NCBI RefSeq assembly: GCF_002741015.1
Contig: NZ_CP016619.1
Coordinates: 806,001 to 870,000, forward strand
DNA from: Microvirga ossetica
GTDB taxonomy: Bacteria > Pseudomonadota > Alphaproteobacteria > Rhizobiales > Beijerinckiaceae
Length of the DNA stretch: 64,000 nucleotides
Direction of reading: 5' to 3'
Shown here: positions 1 to 8,022 of the stretch, one piece after another
How positions within the stretch are numbered: position 1 is the first letter of the stretch
How the letters are laid out: each line of letters starts with the position of its first letter
The notes under the pieces: generated by a model
Told to the model about the DNA's origin: nothing
What the model saw: only the letters and a program-made list of their open reading frames with translations
Database searches by the model: none
Program-made: the position numbers and the translations under genes

Positions 1-1
1 C

Positions 2-1825
2 CTCGGCTCCATCGGCGTGGTCTACGGCGACATCGGCACCAGTCCGCTCTATGCCCTCAAGGAAAGCCTTGCCGCCGCGACGGATCATGCCGGCGCTACG
101 GCCCTGACCCGCGGGATGGTGCTGGGGGTGGTCTCTCTCATCCTGTGGACCCTGATCATCATTGTGACGATCAAGTACGTGGCCATCGTCCTACGCGCCG
201 ACAACAACGGCGAGGGCGGCACCCTCTCGCTCGTGACCTTGGCCCAACGCGCCCTCGGCCATAGCACCGGCGCTACCATCATCCTTGGGATGGTCGGCGC
301 GTCGCTGTTCTACGGCGACGTCATCATCACGCCGGCGATCTCCGTCCTCTCGGCGGTCGAGGGCCTCAAACTGGTGACGCCGGCCTTCGAACCCTACGTG
401 GTGCCCCTCAGCCTCGTGATCCTGATCACCCTCTTTGCCGTGCAGCGCTTCGGCACGGCCAGCGTCGCCTCGTTCTTCGGCCCGATCACCGCCTTCTGGT
501 TCCTGGTCATGGCCGTTGGCGGCCTGATGCACATCCGGGACGATCTCAGCATCCTCGCCGCCATCAATCCAGTCCATGGCCTCAGCTTCCTGCTCAACCA
601 CGGCACGGCCGGGCTCCTCGCCTTGGGCGCGGTGTTCCTGTCGGTGACTGGCGCGGAGGCGCTCTATGCCGACATGGGGCATTTCGGACGTGCGCCAATC
701 CGCACCGCCTGGCTCGGCCTCGTCCTGCCCGCGCTCGCCCTCAACTATCTCGGCCAGGGTGCCATGCTGCTGGCCCATCCCGAGGGGCTGGAGAACCCGT
801 TCTTCCTGCTCTACCCCTCCTGGGCGCTGCTGCCGATGGTGATCCTCGCCACCGTCGCCACCATCATTGCCAGCCAGGCGGTGATCACGGGCGCGTTCTC
901 GATCTCGGAGCAGGCAATGCATCTGGGTGTGCTGCCCCGCTTCCACGTCATGCGCACCTCCGAAACCGAGAAGGGTCAGATCTATATCCCCACCATCAAC
1001 TGGCTCCTGCTCGCGGCGGTGATCGTGGTCGTTGTCCTGTTCGAGTCGTCGAGCGCCCTGGCGGCAGCCTATGGCCTTGCCGTGACCGGCGACATGGTCA
1101 TCACCTCGTGCCTGCTGTTCATCGTGGCCTGGAAGTTCTGGCGCTGGTCGCCGGCCGTGGTGGCGCTGGTGATCGTTCCGTTCCTGGCCATTGAGCTCGT
1201 ATTCCTCGGCGCGAACGCCCTCAAGATCCCCCACGGCGGCTGGTTCCCGCTGCTGGTCGGCACCGGGCTGTTCATCCTGATGCGGACTTGGCGCAAGGGT
1301 ACGCGCCTGCTGGCCGAGATCTCGCACCGGGGCCGCCCGCCTTTGACCGAGTTCATCAGGGCAGCCGAAGGCAGCTCGGTGCCGCGTGTGCCCGGGACGG
1401 CGATCTTCCTCACCGGGAATTCCCAGGATGTGCCCGCCGCCCTGCTACACAACCTGAAGCACAACAAGGTGCTGCATGACCACAACGTCATCCTCACGGT
1501 CGTGACCGAGGAGGTCCCACGTTTGCAGGATGAGGGCCGCGTTACCGTGGAGACGCTCTCGGACCGGTTCTCGCGGGTAGTCGTGCGGTTCGGGTTCATG
1601 GAAAGCCCAAACGTGCCCAAGGCGCTGGAGGCTGTAAACTTCGACCTGAGCGACGCCTCGTACTTCCTGTCGCGGCGGGCACTGCAACCGTCAGCCCAGG
1701 CGGGTCTGCCACTCTGGCAGGACTACATCTTCATTCCGATGGCACGGTCGGCGAGCGATGTCTCGGACCAGTTCTGCATCCCTGAGGACCAGGCCGTCGA
1801 AGTGGGCGCGCGGATCACCATCTGA
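2..1825 (+). CDS. kup: KUP-family low-affinity potassium uptake protein, 5' end cut by the window
   Basis: Potassium:proton symporter of the inner membrane. The reading frame is already open at base 2 and begins inside the conserved N-terminal stretch (residues GSIGVVYGDIGTSPLYALKE), so only some tens of residues and the true start lie outside the window. About 12 hydrophobic segments fill the first ~430 residues, including the loop around GDVIITPAISVLSAVEG. The C-terminal ~170 residues are the cytoplasmic KUP domain, with IFLTGNSQDVPAALLHNLKHN. A GTG at 17 is in frame but is an internal valine, not the start. The length (about 607 residues visible) fits the usual 620-640. It stands alone on this strand and the next gene begins about 550 bases downstream. 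Confidence 0.95.
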   Translation, partial: LGSIGVVYGDIGTSPLYALKESLAAATDHAGATALTRGMVLGVVSLILWTLIIIVTIKYVAIVLRADNNGEGGTLSLVTLAQRALGHSTGATIILGMVGASLFYGDVIITPAISVLSAVEGLKLVTPAFEPYVVPLSLVILITLFAVQRFGTASVASFFGPITAFWFLVMAVGGLMHIRDDLSILAAINPVHGLSFLLNHGTAGLLALGAVFLSVTGAEALYADMGHFGRAPIRTAWLGLVLPALALNYLGQGAMLLAHPEGLENPFFLLYPSWALLPMVILATVATIIASQAVITGAFSISEQAMHLGVLPRFHVMRTSETEKGQIYIPTINWLLLAAVIVVVVLFESSSALAAAYGLAVTGDMVITSCLLFIVAWKFWRWSPAVVALVIVPFLAIELVFLGANALKIPHGGWFPLLVGTGLFILMRTWRKGTRLLAEISHRGRPPLTEFIRAAEGSSVPRVPGTAIFLTGNSQDVPAALLHNLKHNKVLHDHNVILTVVTEEVPRLQDEGRVTVETLSDRFSRVVVRFGFMESPNVPKALEAVNFDLSDASYFLSRRALQPSAQAGLPLWQDYIFIPMARSASDVSDQFCIPEDQAVEVGARITI

Positions 1826-1949
1826 GCCGATACCTGACGGGGACGGGTTACCGGGGAGAAGTTGTGACCGGCAGTCGTTCGAGGGCCCTGAGGCCAGGCC
1901 GCGGCCGCCACCGGATGGTGTCCGGCGGCACCGCCAGTGCGAGCCCAGG

Positions 1950-2240
1950 TCAGCGCTTGAACAGCGCTTCCAGCGCGCACCTTGCCTCGATCCGGGCGAG
2001 CTGCTGTCCGAGGCAGAAATGGATGCCCGTGCCGAAGGCCAAGTGCCGATTGGGCCGTCGCGCCAGATCGAGCCTCTCGGGATGTGGATTGGCGTCAGGG
2101 TCGAAATTGGCCGCAGCCAACATGGCCATGATCCGGTCCCCTTTTCTCAGCCTGACCCCGCCGAGCTCAATGTCCCTTCCAACGAACCGGGGCTTGGTGA
2201 ACTGTACCGGTGGCCCGAAGCGCGGGAGTGCTGAAGCAGA
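1950..2240 (-). pseudogene. Cytochrome P450 C-terminal relic
   Basis: On the minus strand this stretch reads as the last ~95 residues of a bacterial cytochrome P450. There is an approach segment (LPRFGPPVQFTKPRFVGRD), a KGDRIMAMLAAANFDPDAN segment and the haem-binding signature FGTGIHFCLGQQLARIEA with its Cys thiolate ligand, then a stop at 1950-1952. Upstream (above 2240) the frame meets a TGA and no P450-like sequence follows, so roughly three quarters of the gene, including the I and K helices, is missing. It is a decayed remnant between kup and the DUF2391-type gene and cannot make a working enzyme. The signature motif makes the family assignment firm. Confidence 0.8.
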
Positions 2241-2370
2241 TCAAGCCCTCATGTCGTGGCAGTGCCGGATGCGATCGTTCGGCTGGCGGATTCGGAACCT
2301 TGTTCTTGAAGCCGGGTTCTCTCCGTACGGCTAAGCTTTTCGTGGAGTGAGGCTGCCGCAGGGTGATCGG

Positions 2371-3213
2371 ATGGCGCGCGACGACACTCTTCCGGAGATG
2401 AACAGAGACTATGCCGTAGGGCTGAGCCGTGCCTTTGGCGGCGCGATCATTTTCGCCATTCCGCTGCTGATGACCATGGAGATGTGGTGGTTGGGCTTTT
2501 CCATGGGACGAGGTCGGCTCCTCCTGTTCATGAGCGTCAACTTCGCCATCCTGGTCGGGCTGTCCTACTTCGCGGGCTTCGAGAAGACCTTCAGTTGGAA
2601 GGAGGATGTGATGGATGCCCTCGCCGCCTTCGGCGTTGGCGTGATCACCTCGGCCGCCATGCTCGCCCTTCTGGCGGTGATCACCTTCGATATGACCTGG
2701 ACCGAGATCATCGGAAAGGTGGCTCTCCAGAGCGTGCCCGCGAGCATCGGCGCCATGCTCGGGCGCAAGCAGCTCGGAGCGGAGCAGGACGTCGGGGCCG
2801 AGGAGGAGCGCAAGGCGCTGGCAGGGTATGGCGGCGAGCTCTTCCTGATGTTGGCGGGGGCCTTGTTCCTGGCGTTCAACGTGGCGCCGACGGAAGAGAT
2901 GATCCTGATCGCCTACCAGATGTCGCCCTGGCACACCCTGGCCCTCGGCGTTGTCTCCATCATCCTGTTGCACGTGCTCGTCTACACGGTCGGGTTCTCC
3001 GGCCAGGAGAGCCGGCCCGAGGGTGGGACGTCTCTGTCGACCTTCCTGCATTTTACCCTGGCGGGCTACGGCATTTCGCTCCTCGTCAGCCTCTACGTGC
3101 TCTGGACCTTCGGCCGCACGGACGGAGTGGCATGGGCCGAGATCGCCAACATGGCCGTGGTGCTCGGGTTTCCGGCGGCGCTTGGCGCGGCCATGACCCG
3201 GCTGGTGATATGA
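2371..3213 (+). CDS. TIGR02587-type (DUF2391) integral membrane protein
   Basis: A 280-residue protein with about seven hydrophobic segments (for example FGGAIIFAIPLLMTMEMWWL, LLLFMSVNFAILVGLSYFA and the C-terminal FPAALGAAMTRLVI). I recognise the pattern of the TIGR02587 family, whose function is unknown. A charged cytoplasmic loop (GRKQLGAEQDVGAEEERK) sits near the middle. I chose ATG 2371, preceded by CAGGG; an in-frame GTG at 2347 would add eight residues. The next gene starts eight bases after the stop and belongs to the companion family TIGR02588. The two families are commonly adjacent, so they probably form one membrane unit. Role unknown. Confidence 0.85.
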   Translation: MARDDTLPEMNRDYAVGLSRAFGGAIIFAIPLLMTMEMWWLGFSMGRGRLLLFMSVNFAILVGLSYFAGFEKTFSWKEDVMDALAAFGVGVITSAAMLALLAVITFDMTWTEIIGKVALQSVPASIGAMLGRKQLGAEQDVGAEEERKALAGYGGELFLMLAGALFLAFNVAPTEEMILIAYQMSPWHTLALGVVSIILLHVLVYTVGFSGQESRPEGGTSLSTFLHFTLAGYGISLLVSLYVLWTFGRTDGVAWAEIANMAVVLGFPAALGAAMTRLVI

Positions 3214-3220
3214 GGTGGTG

Positions 3221-3643
3221 ATGAAGCGCGATGAGGTGAGTAACGATGCGCGTCGTTCGGGATCTGCGGCACATACACCATGGCTCGAGTGGGTCGCGTC
3301 GGGCGTCGGCCTCCTGCTGACCCTTGGCGTGTTCGGCCTGATCGGATGGCAGGCGCTGAACGATGCGGGTTCCCCACCCATAATCACGGTTGAAACCACC
3401 GGCGTGGCTCCCGTCATGGGTGGCTATCGGGTCATGTTCCGTGTGCACAACATCGGAGGCGCGGCTGCGGCACAAGTGCGGATTGAAGGGGTTCTCTCAC
3501 GGAGCAACAGTCCGAATGAGACCAGCGACGTAGTGCTGGACTACATTCCGGGACACTCGCTGAGGGAAGGCGGTTTGTTCTTCAGTCAGGACCCGACGTC
3601 CGGAGGCCTCTCGTTGCGGGCTGCCGGCTTCGCGGAGCCTTGA
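3221..3643 (+). CDS. TIGR02588-type membrane-anchored protein
   Basis: A 140-residue protein with a short cytoplasmic N-terminus, one transmembrane helix (residues ~20-42, ending LGVFGLIGWQALNDA) and a ~95-residue exported domain. That domain reads as a small beta sandwich (VMFRVHNIGGAAAAQVRIEG). I recognise it as the TIGR02588 family, the usual partner of the gene just upstream, and I infer co-translation from the eight-base gap. ATG 3221 is preferred because GAGGT lies six bases ahead; an in-frame GTG at 3215 is the alternative. Function unknown; the fold and topology suggest a periplasmic or extracytoplasmic sensor or accessory subunit. Confidence 0.8.
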   Translation: MKRDEVSNDARRSGSAAHTPWLEWVASGVGLLLTLGVFGLIGWQALNDAGSPPIITVETTGVAPVMGGYRVMFRVHNIGGAAAAQVRIEGVLSRSNSPNETSDVVLDYIPGHSLREGGLFFSQDPTSGGLSLRAAGFAEP

Positions 3644-3817
3644 GGGTGCGTGCCCGGAAGGCGCTCCGGACGCGTGAGAGTGTCGTCCAATTCGTCTCGT
3701 CCCGCCACAGGTCGGACGACAAGGTGCTTTGGTCGTCTTCAGGTTCCCGACACAAAGGCCGAGGCCGATCAGGGCCATGCCGGCGACGACCATCAGCCAG
3801 AGAAGGCTGGCACGCAT
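3497..3817 (-). CDS. Possible small membrane protein
   Basis: Starting at ATG 3817 behind a strong ribosome-binding site (AGGAGGGG), the frame encodes a short N-terminus and one convincing transmembrane helix (LLWLMVVAGMALIGLGLCVG), then a basic, low-complexity tail. The tail runs antisense into the end of the TIGR02588-type gene, which makes the C-terminal part doubtful. The real protein may be a short one-helix peptide whose stop has been lost, or the frame may be a coincidence. No family recognised. Confidence 0.35.
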   Translation of the reverse strand: MRASLLWLMVVAGMALIGLGLCVGNLKTTKAPCRPTCGGTRRIGRHSHASGAPSGHAPSRLREAGSPQREASGRRVLTEEQTAFPQRVSRNVVQHYVAGLIRTVAP

Positions 3818-3956
3818 CGGCCCCTCCTGGGTCATTCGGGCCTTCAGGTCGTGGAGTCCTGTCTCCGTGTCGTAAAGCATGGTCACAGGTCCTGAGGGGA
3901 CTGCCGTATCGCGTCATGGATATCTGGAAATAAACCCTGCGCGGCGTTGCCGGTCG

Positions 3957-4394
3957 TTATCTCAAGGCGTCGCGGACGGCGCCGACGACCTCGGCCATCC
4001 GATAGGGCTTGTCGATGAAACGGCCGCTGTCGGGGACATCGTTGTCCCGCAGGCGTAGCCGGCCCGAGGTGACCACGGGGACGATATGCGGCCAGCGCTC
4101 ATGGACGGTTCGCGCCAGATCCATGCCATCCATGCTGCCCGGCATGTGAATGTCGGTGAACAGGGCTGCCACCTCGTCGCCATGGCGCTCGAGCAGGTGC
4201 AGGGCCGTGTCGGCATTCTCCGCCTCCAGGACCCCGAATCCCGCGTCCTCAAGCATGTCGCGGGCGTTCATGCGCATGATCGGCTCGTCTTCGACGACGA
4301 GAATGCAATGCCGCTCTGGCATTCCGGAATCCATGCCTCTCAACAGCGTCCGATGGACTTCGTTCCTGTGATCGGCCCTTTCGAGCGTAGTCAT
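3957..4394 (-). CDS. Single-domain response regulator (CheY-like receiver)
   Basis: A 145-residue stand-alone receiver domain without an output domain. The expected landmarks are present: the acidic pocket in ILVVEDEPIMR, the phosphoacceptor Asp in ALFTDIHMPG, the Thr/Ser switch in VVTSGR, and the Lys in FIDKPYR before the last helix. Such single-domain regulators in alphaproteobacteria act in phosphorelays or on hybrid histidine kinases; no kinase lies nearby. The N-terminus is uncertain: ATG 4394 is the longest start, ATG 4334 and 4322 are in frame and closer to the domain edge. It is convergent with the small upstream frame and likely transcribed alone. Confidence 0.85.
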   Translation of the reverse strand: MTTLERADHRNEVHRTLLRGMDSGMPERHCILVVEDEPIMRMNARDMLEDAGFGVLEAENADTALHLLERHGDEVAALFTDIHMPGSMDGMDLARTVHERWPHIVPVVTSGRLRLRDNDVPDSGRFIDKPYRMAEVVGAVRDALR

Positions 4395-4504
4395 CGCCGC
4401 GTGAGGGAGAACCTATCATTGAAGGACCGATTGTCAGCGTCCCGCTCGGCACGGAAAGCCCGTATGGCGGTGCTCACGATGATGGCTGTCATCAACTCCG
4501 CTCG

Positions 4505-5680
4505 TCATGCCTTCGCGGCGCCAATCGTGTCAGCCATGGTTGCACCACGGCTGCCCATCGGCCGGTCCGGACCCTCGGTGGAGTCCTTTGCGGTCTGGTG
4601 CTCCATCTCGGCGTTGATCTCGGCACCCACGAGGACCACGATGCCGGAGATCCAGATCCAGGTCATGAAGCCGATCACGGCGCCGAGCGAGCCATAAGTC
4701 TCGTTGTAGCTGCCGAAGTTCGCCACGTACCACGAGAACAGCATCGACACGACGAGCCACAGCACGGCAGCGACGATGCCGCCCGGCGTGACCCATTTCC
4801 ACTCCGCCTTGTCGCGGCTCGGGCCGTAGCGGTACAGCACGGCCAGCCCCGCCACCACGACGACGAGGAGGATCGGCCAGCGCGCCAGCGCGAGCAGCCA
4901 CTCGACCCCGCTGCCGAGGCCCATGAAGTCGAGGACGATCGGCAACACGACGATGGCGACCAGGGCCAGGAGAATGAACGCGATGGCGCCAAGCGTGAAG
5001 GCCAGCGACTGGAGATTGAGTTGCACGAAGGTGCGCTTCTCCTCCTCGTCGTAGACGATGTTGAGCGCGTCGATGACCGCCTTCATGCCCGCGTTGGCGC
5101 TCCACAGCGAGAGCACCAAGCCGAAGACGAAGCTGAACCCCAGGGTGCCGCCGCCCTGGGAGGCGATGCGGGTGACCTGCTCACGGATGATGTCGAGCGC
5201 GCCGCCCGGCAGCACGCCTGAGAGGGCATTGAGATGGTCCTGGATCGTCGCGGGATCGGCCACTAGGCCGTAGACTGACACCAGGGCGGCGATCGCCGGA
5301 AAGATCGCGAGCAGGGCATAGTAGGTCACGCCTGCCGCCACGGCCATGATCCGGTCCTGCCCAAACTCCTCGTAGGTCCGCCACAGGATGTCCTTCCAGC
5401 CGAGTGTCGGGATCTGCGTCGGCGTGGCGGCTTCGCGTCCGCGCTCCTTCTCGCCCGCGGCTGCTGCGGGAGAAGCAGGCGGCCCAGCGCTGCGATCCTG
5501 ACCTGGTCGACCCGCACTGGCCTGACGACCTTGGTGTGTGACTGCCGCTCCCGCACTTGCGGTGCCGGCAAGGACGTGACGCGCCAGCGCCCATCCCGCC
5601 ACGATGGCCAGCATGGTGACTGTCGCGGAGAGGCCCCGGCGCTCCTTCGGATCCTGAGGCAGCTCAGTGGCAGCGGTCAT
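4505..5680 (-). CDS. YihY/virulence factor BrkB family membrane protein
   Basis: A 391-residue inner-membrane protein. After a ~95-residue N-terminal region with one helix and a low-complexity Pro/Ala/Gly linker comes a YihY/BrkB domain. It begins around DILWRTYEEFGQDRIMAVAAG and carries six hydrophobic segments with the family's conserved GVTYYALLAIFPAIAALVS region, ending in a charged tail (EINAEMEHQT). Start ATG 5680 is chosen because GGAGAA precedes it; a longer in-frame start at 5788 lacks one. The family is often misnamed ribonuclease BN; its actual role is unsettled and may be transport. The low-complexity N-terminal extension is longer than usual. Confidence 0.88.
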   Translation of the reverse strand: MTAATELPQDPKERRGLSATVTMLAIVAGWALARHVLAGTASAGAAVTHQGRQASAGRPGQDRSAGPPASPAAAAGEKERGREAATPTQIPTLGWKDILWRTYEEFGQDRIMAVAAGVTYYALLAIFPAIAALVSVYGLVADPATIQDHLNALSGVLPGGALDIIREQVTRIASQGGGTLGFSFVFGLVLSLWSANAGMKAVIDALNIVYDEEEKRTFVQLNLQSLAFTLGAIAFILLALVAIVVLPIVLDFMGLGSGVEWLLALARWPILLVVVVAGLAVLYRYGPSRDKAEWKWVTPGGIVAAVLWLVVSMLFSWYVANFGSYNETYGSLGAVIGFMTWIWISGIVVLVGAEINAEMEHQTAKDSTEGPDRPMGSRGATMADTIGAAKA

Positions 5681-5876
5681 GACGGAATTCCGTTCTCCGG
5701 AATGCAGGCAACGGCCTGGCTTGGCCATTGAAACAACCGGGACGGTCAACCCAAGGTTCCCTCGCTTCCCTGTCTCTGGCTTGTCCACATTCCGTTTTGG
5801 AACTTCGGTGATGCCGTGCCGTTAGTCGCCGCATCAATGCCTTGCACCTTTTGACCCGAAGCCAGGAGAACCGTTC

Positions 5877-6371
5877 ATGGCCGCGAAACAGAAGACGCTC
5901 GATGACCTGTTCCTCCACACCCTGAAGGACATCTACTACGCCGAGAAGCAGATCCTGAAGGCCCTGCCGAAGATGGCCAAGGGGGCGGAGTCGGGCGAGC
6001 TCAAGGCCGCCTTCCAGACCCATCGCGAGCAGACGCAAGGCCAGATCGAGCGCCTCGAGCAGATCTTCGAACTCCTCGGCAAGCCCGCGCGCGGCGTGCC
6101 CTGCGAGGCGATCAAGGGGATCCTCGACGAGGGCACCGAGATCATGGAGGACTTCGCCGACAGTCCCGCCCTCGATGCCGGCATCCTGTCCGCGGCCCAG
6201 GCCGTCGAGCACTACGAGATCACCCGCTACGGCACGCTCAAAACCTGGGCCCGGGAGCTCGGGCTGACCGAGGCCGCGACCCTGCTCGATCAGACCCTCC
6301 AGGAAGAGAAGGAAACCGACGTCCTTCTCACCCGACTGGCCGAGGCCCGGGTCAACGTCAAGGCGGCGTAA
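5877..6371 (+). CDS. DUF892 (YciE/YciF) ferritin-like protein
   Basis: A 164-residue all-helical protein of the YciE/YciF family, which adopts a ferritin-like four-helix bundle with a di-iron-type site. Conserved features visible are the start LDDLFLHTLKDIYYAEKQIL (helix 1 with Glu), HREQTQGQIERLEQIFELLG (helix 2, His/Glu), CEAIKGILDEG, and the late helices QAVEHYEITRYGTL and EEKETDVLLTRLAE. It starts at ATG 5877 after CCAGGAGAA. The family is associated with general and envelope stress in proteobacteria. It is divergent from the YihY gene with ~200 bases between, so both may share a stress-type promoter region; no consensus could be fixed by eye. Confidence 0.9.
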   Translation: MAAKQKTLDDLFLHTLKDIYYAEKQILKALPKMAKGAESGELKAAFQTHREQTQGQIERLEQIFELLGKPARGVPCEAIKGILDEGTEIMEDFADSPALDAGILSAAQAVEHYEITRYGTLKTWARELGLTEAATLLDQTLQEEKETDVLLTRLAEARVNVKAA

Positions 6372-6557
6372 GCGTCGCCCGCAGCCGAAGTGCCTGTCCA
6401 ACCGCTTGAGGCCGGATCATGCAGATCCGGCCTTTCGTCTGTCGATGTCCCCATCGATCCAGTGACGTTCGCAGCATGGCGTTTCAAGGAGCCAAACCGG
6501 ATGGAGGAATGCTCCGTGCATCCTCCCATCGGGCACAAAGAATGCCCGATGCAGCTC

Positions 6558-6911
6558 TTAAAGAGCCAGCGCAATGGCGGCCTGCGACACATCCCGGAAG
6601 TCTCCGACCGTTGGGCGCCCTATTACTATCATATGGGGAAATTCACCACGTAACACTTGGACAAGGCATTCCTGCGAGAACCATTCGTCATCAACAATGA
6701 TGAGAGCTTCCTTACAGGAATTACCTTGTTTCGGTTCGGGTTCTGTCTCCGGAAGACCTATCAAAACTCTCCCTAATGAGGGAAACGTCGTCGCAGGGGC
6801 TCTGATCGCTTTCGCATTGCCGAAAGCGATCGACGGTGCGTGGTTATGCTCGGAGGGCAAGCGCAAGACGTGTCGTGACATGTCATCGGGATCACGCGAG
6901 CCACTGGCCAA
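6558..6911 (-). pseudogene. Response-regulator receiver fragment
   Basis: The last ~50 residues of this frame read as the first half of a receiver domain: ALIIVDDEWFSQECLVQVLR with the acidic pair, then IVIGRPTVGDFRD, after which the frame stops at 6558. The phosphoacceptor Asp, the Lys and any output domain are missing. The style (a short N-terminus, then LIIVDD..FS.ECLV) is that of rhizobial NarL/LuxR-type regulators. It is best read as a truncated gene; the ~65 residues before the domain match nothing I recognise. Confidence 0.45.
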
Positions 6912-7336
6912 CGGCGAAGCGCTACCGATTTGCTCGTTAAGCGAGAGGCGCTCTTACCGGATCCACGCGGTCTAATGACGTCGATTCTCCGGCCAGTCAC
7001 TATCTGACGTGCTACATCCTTGAGGATGGGTGACTTGCGGCTCAGATCTGTGTACGAGAGGTCCTCTACATTCAAGGCGTTTGCCCGAATGGTAGCGCAA
7101 TACGGGGTTCTGCGGCGGGAAGCGCTCGGAGCCGGTTCGAAGCCAACCGGTAGCTTTCGCGAGCTGGCTCAGGCTGCTTCCAGGGCACGACCATCAGCCA
7201 GACTGTCACGAGCGAACTTCCATCAGGATTCTGGCTGCGACTATCGTCTCAGACATGATGATGCACCCGCGATTTGGTGACTCCGGATAAACTTGGTCCG
7301 ATTTCCTTACGACGCCAGGGTGGGGCCCAGCAGCTG
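6912..7336. other. Gene-free stretch
   Basis: No open frame here looks coding. Frames on both strands are short, have random composition and lack ribosome-binding sites. I see no hairpin with a T-run and no insertion-sequence end. Confidence 0.5.
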
Positions 7337-7693
7337 TTATTGAGAAGGCTTGGGTGATCTTGAACTATGCGAGAGCCTCGGCTGACTATCCAGCCCTATC
7401 CATGATCGCCGACTTTTCAACTGCACCCAAGCCGTCTCAGTAAGACCATGTCCCAGATACCTCGGACCTGTTCGGTTGTCGGCTACAACTTGCCGCCCCT
7501 CAATGTCCTTCTTTACTCCGGACTTCTCCAACGCATGAAGAAGAACACAAATGTCCTCGTTCAGTAGCCTGATGGCATTGTGTGCATAATGCCGAAAGCG
7601 CTCCTTGTTGATAGCAGGCTCATTTGTCCATAGACGTCCACTCTTCTCGGCTTCATAGATCGCCTGTGCGACGAACTCGACCTGATAGTTCAT
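7337..7693 (-). CDS. Hypothetical protein
   Basis: A 118-residue soluble protein of unrecognised family. ATG 7693 is supported by GAGGTAA six bases upstream; a longer start at 7759 has none. The N-terminal ~60 residues look like a genuine helical domain (MNYQVEFVAQAIYEAEKSG, then ERFRHYAHNAIRLLNEDICV). The C-terminal third is Ser/Arg-rich and less protein-like, so an early frameshift may have altered the tail. No neighbours suggest a function. Confidence 0.5.
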   Translation of the reverse strand: MNYQVEFVAQAIYEAEKSGRLWTNEPAINKERFRHYAHNAIRLLNEDICVLLHALEKSGVKKDIEGRQVVADNRTGPRYLGHGLTETAWVQLKSRRSWIGLDSQPRLSHSSRSPKPSQ

Positions 7694-7978
7694 CTTTACC
7701 TCAATCGCGAGAGCCAGTTTTGGCCTTGAACATTCGAATGTTTCAGCTTGCAGCCTCAACAGTGGCTAGGCGGCCGGGACTCGTGTGTCATGAATAGATT
7801 CAGAGCGATCCGACGCCACCAAAATTGAGCCGGCTGTGCGATGCTAGAGAATTGAGCCATGCTCGTTACCCTAGGCCTATTGAGCTCCCAGAGCCGTCTA
7901 ATAACCAGCCACCAATTGAGAGGCTGAGAATACCGCCGGCCGTCATGCGAAGCGCTGGTCATTAACAGTCTACGAGAC

Positions 7979-8007
7979 GAGGTCTGAGCGTGAGAGGCTC
8001 AGACCTC
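7979..8007 (-). terminator. Hairpin after the RTX gene
   Basis: A perfect 11-base-pair stem (GAGGTCTGAGC at 7979-7989 and its complement at 7997-8007) with a seven-base loop, 15 bases beyond the RTX stop codon. There is no T-run on the minus strand, so it may stabilise the mRNA end rather than act alone as a terminator. Confidence 0.6.
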
Positions 8008-8022
8008 TTGCTTATCGTTCGG

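Noticed and set aside
191..1327. 378-codon minus-strand frame antisense to kup
   Set aside because: Composed almost wholly of Gln/Glu/Gly/His/Arg/Asp, the usual product of the antisense frame of a hydrophobic GC-rich gene.
2167..3417. 416-codon minus-strand frame antisense to the DUF2391-type gene
   Set aside because: Low-complexity antisense composition; the genuine minus-strand signal here is only the P450 relic in another frame.
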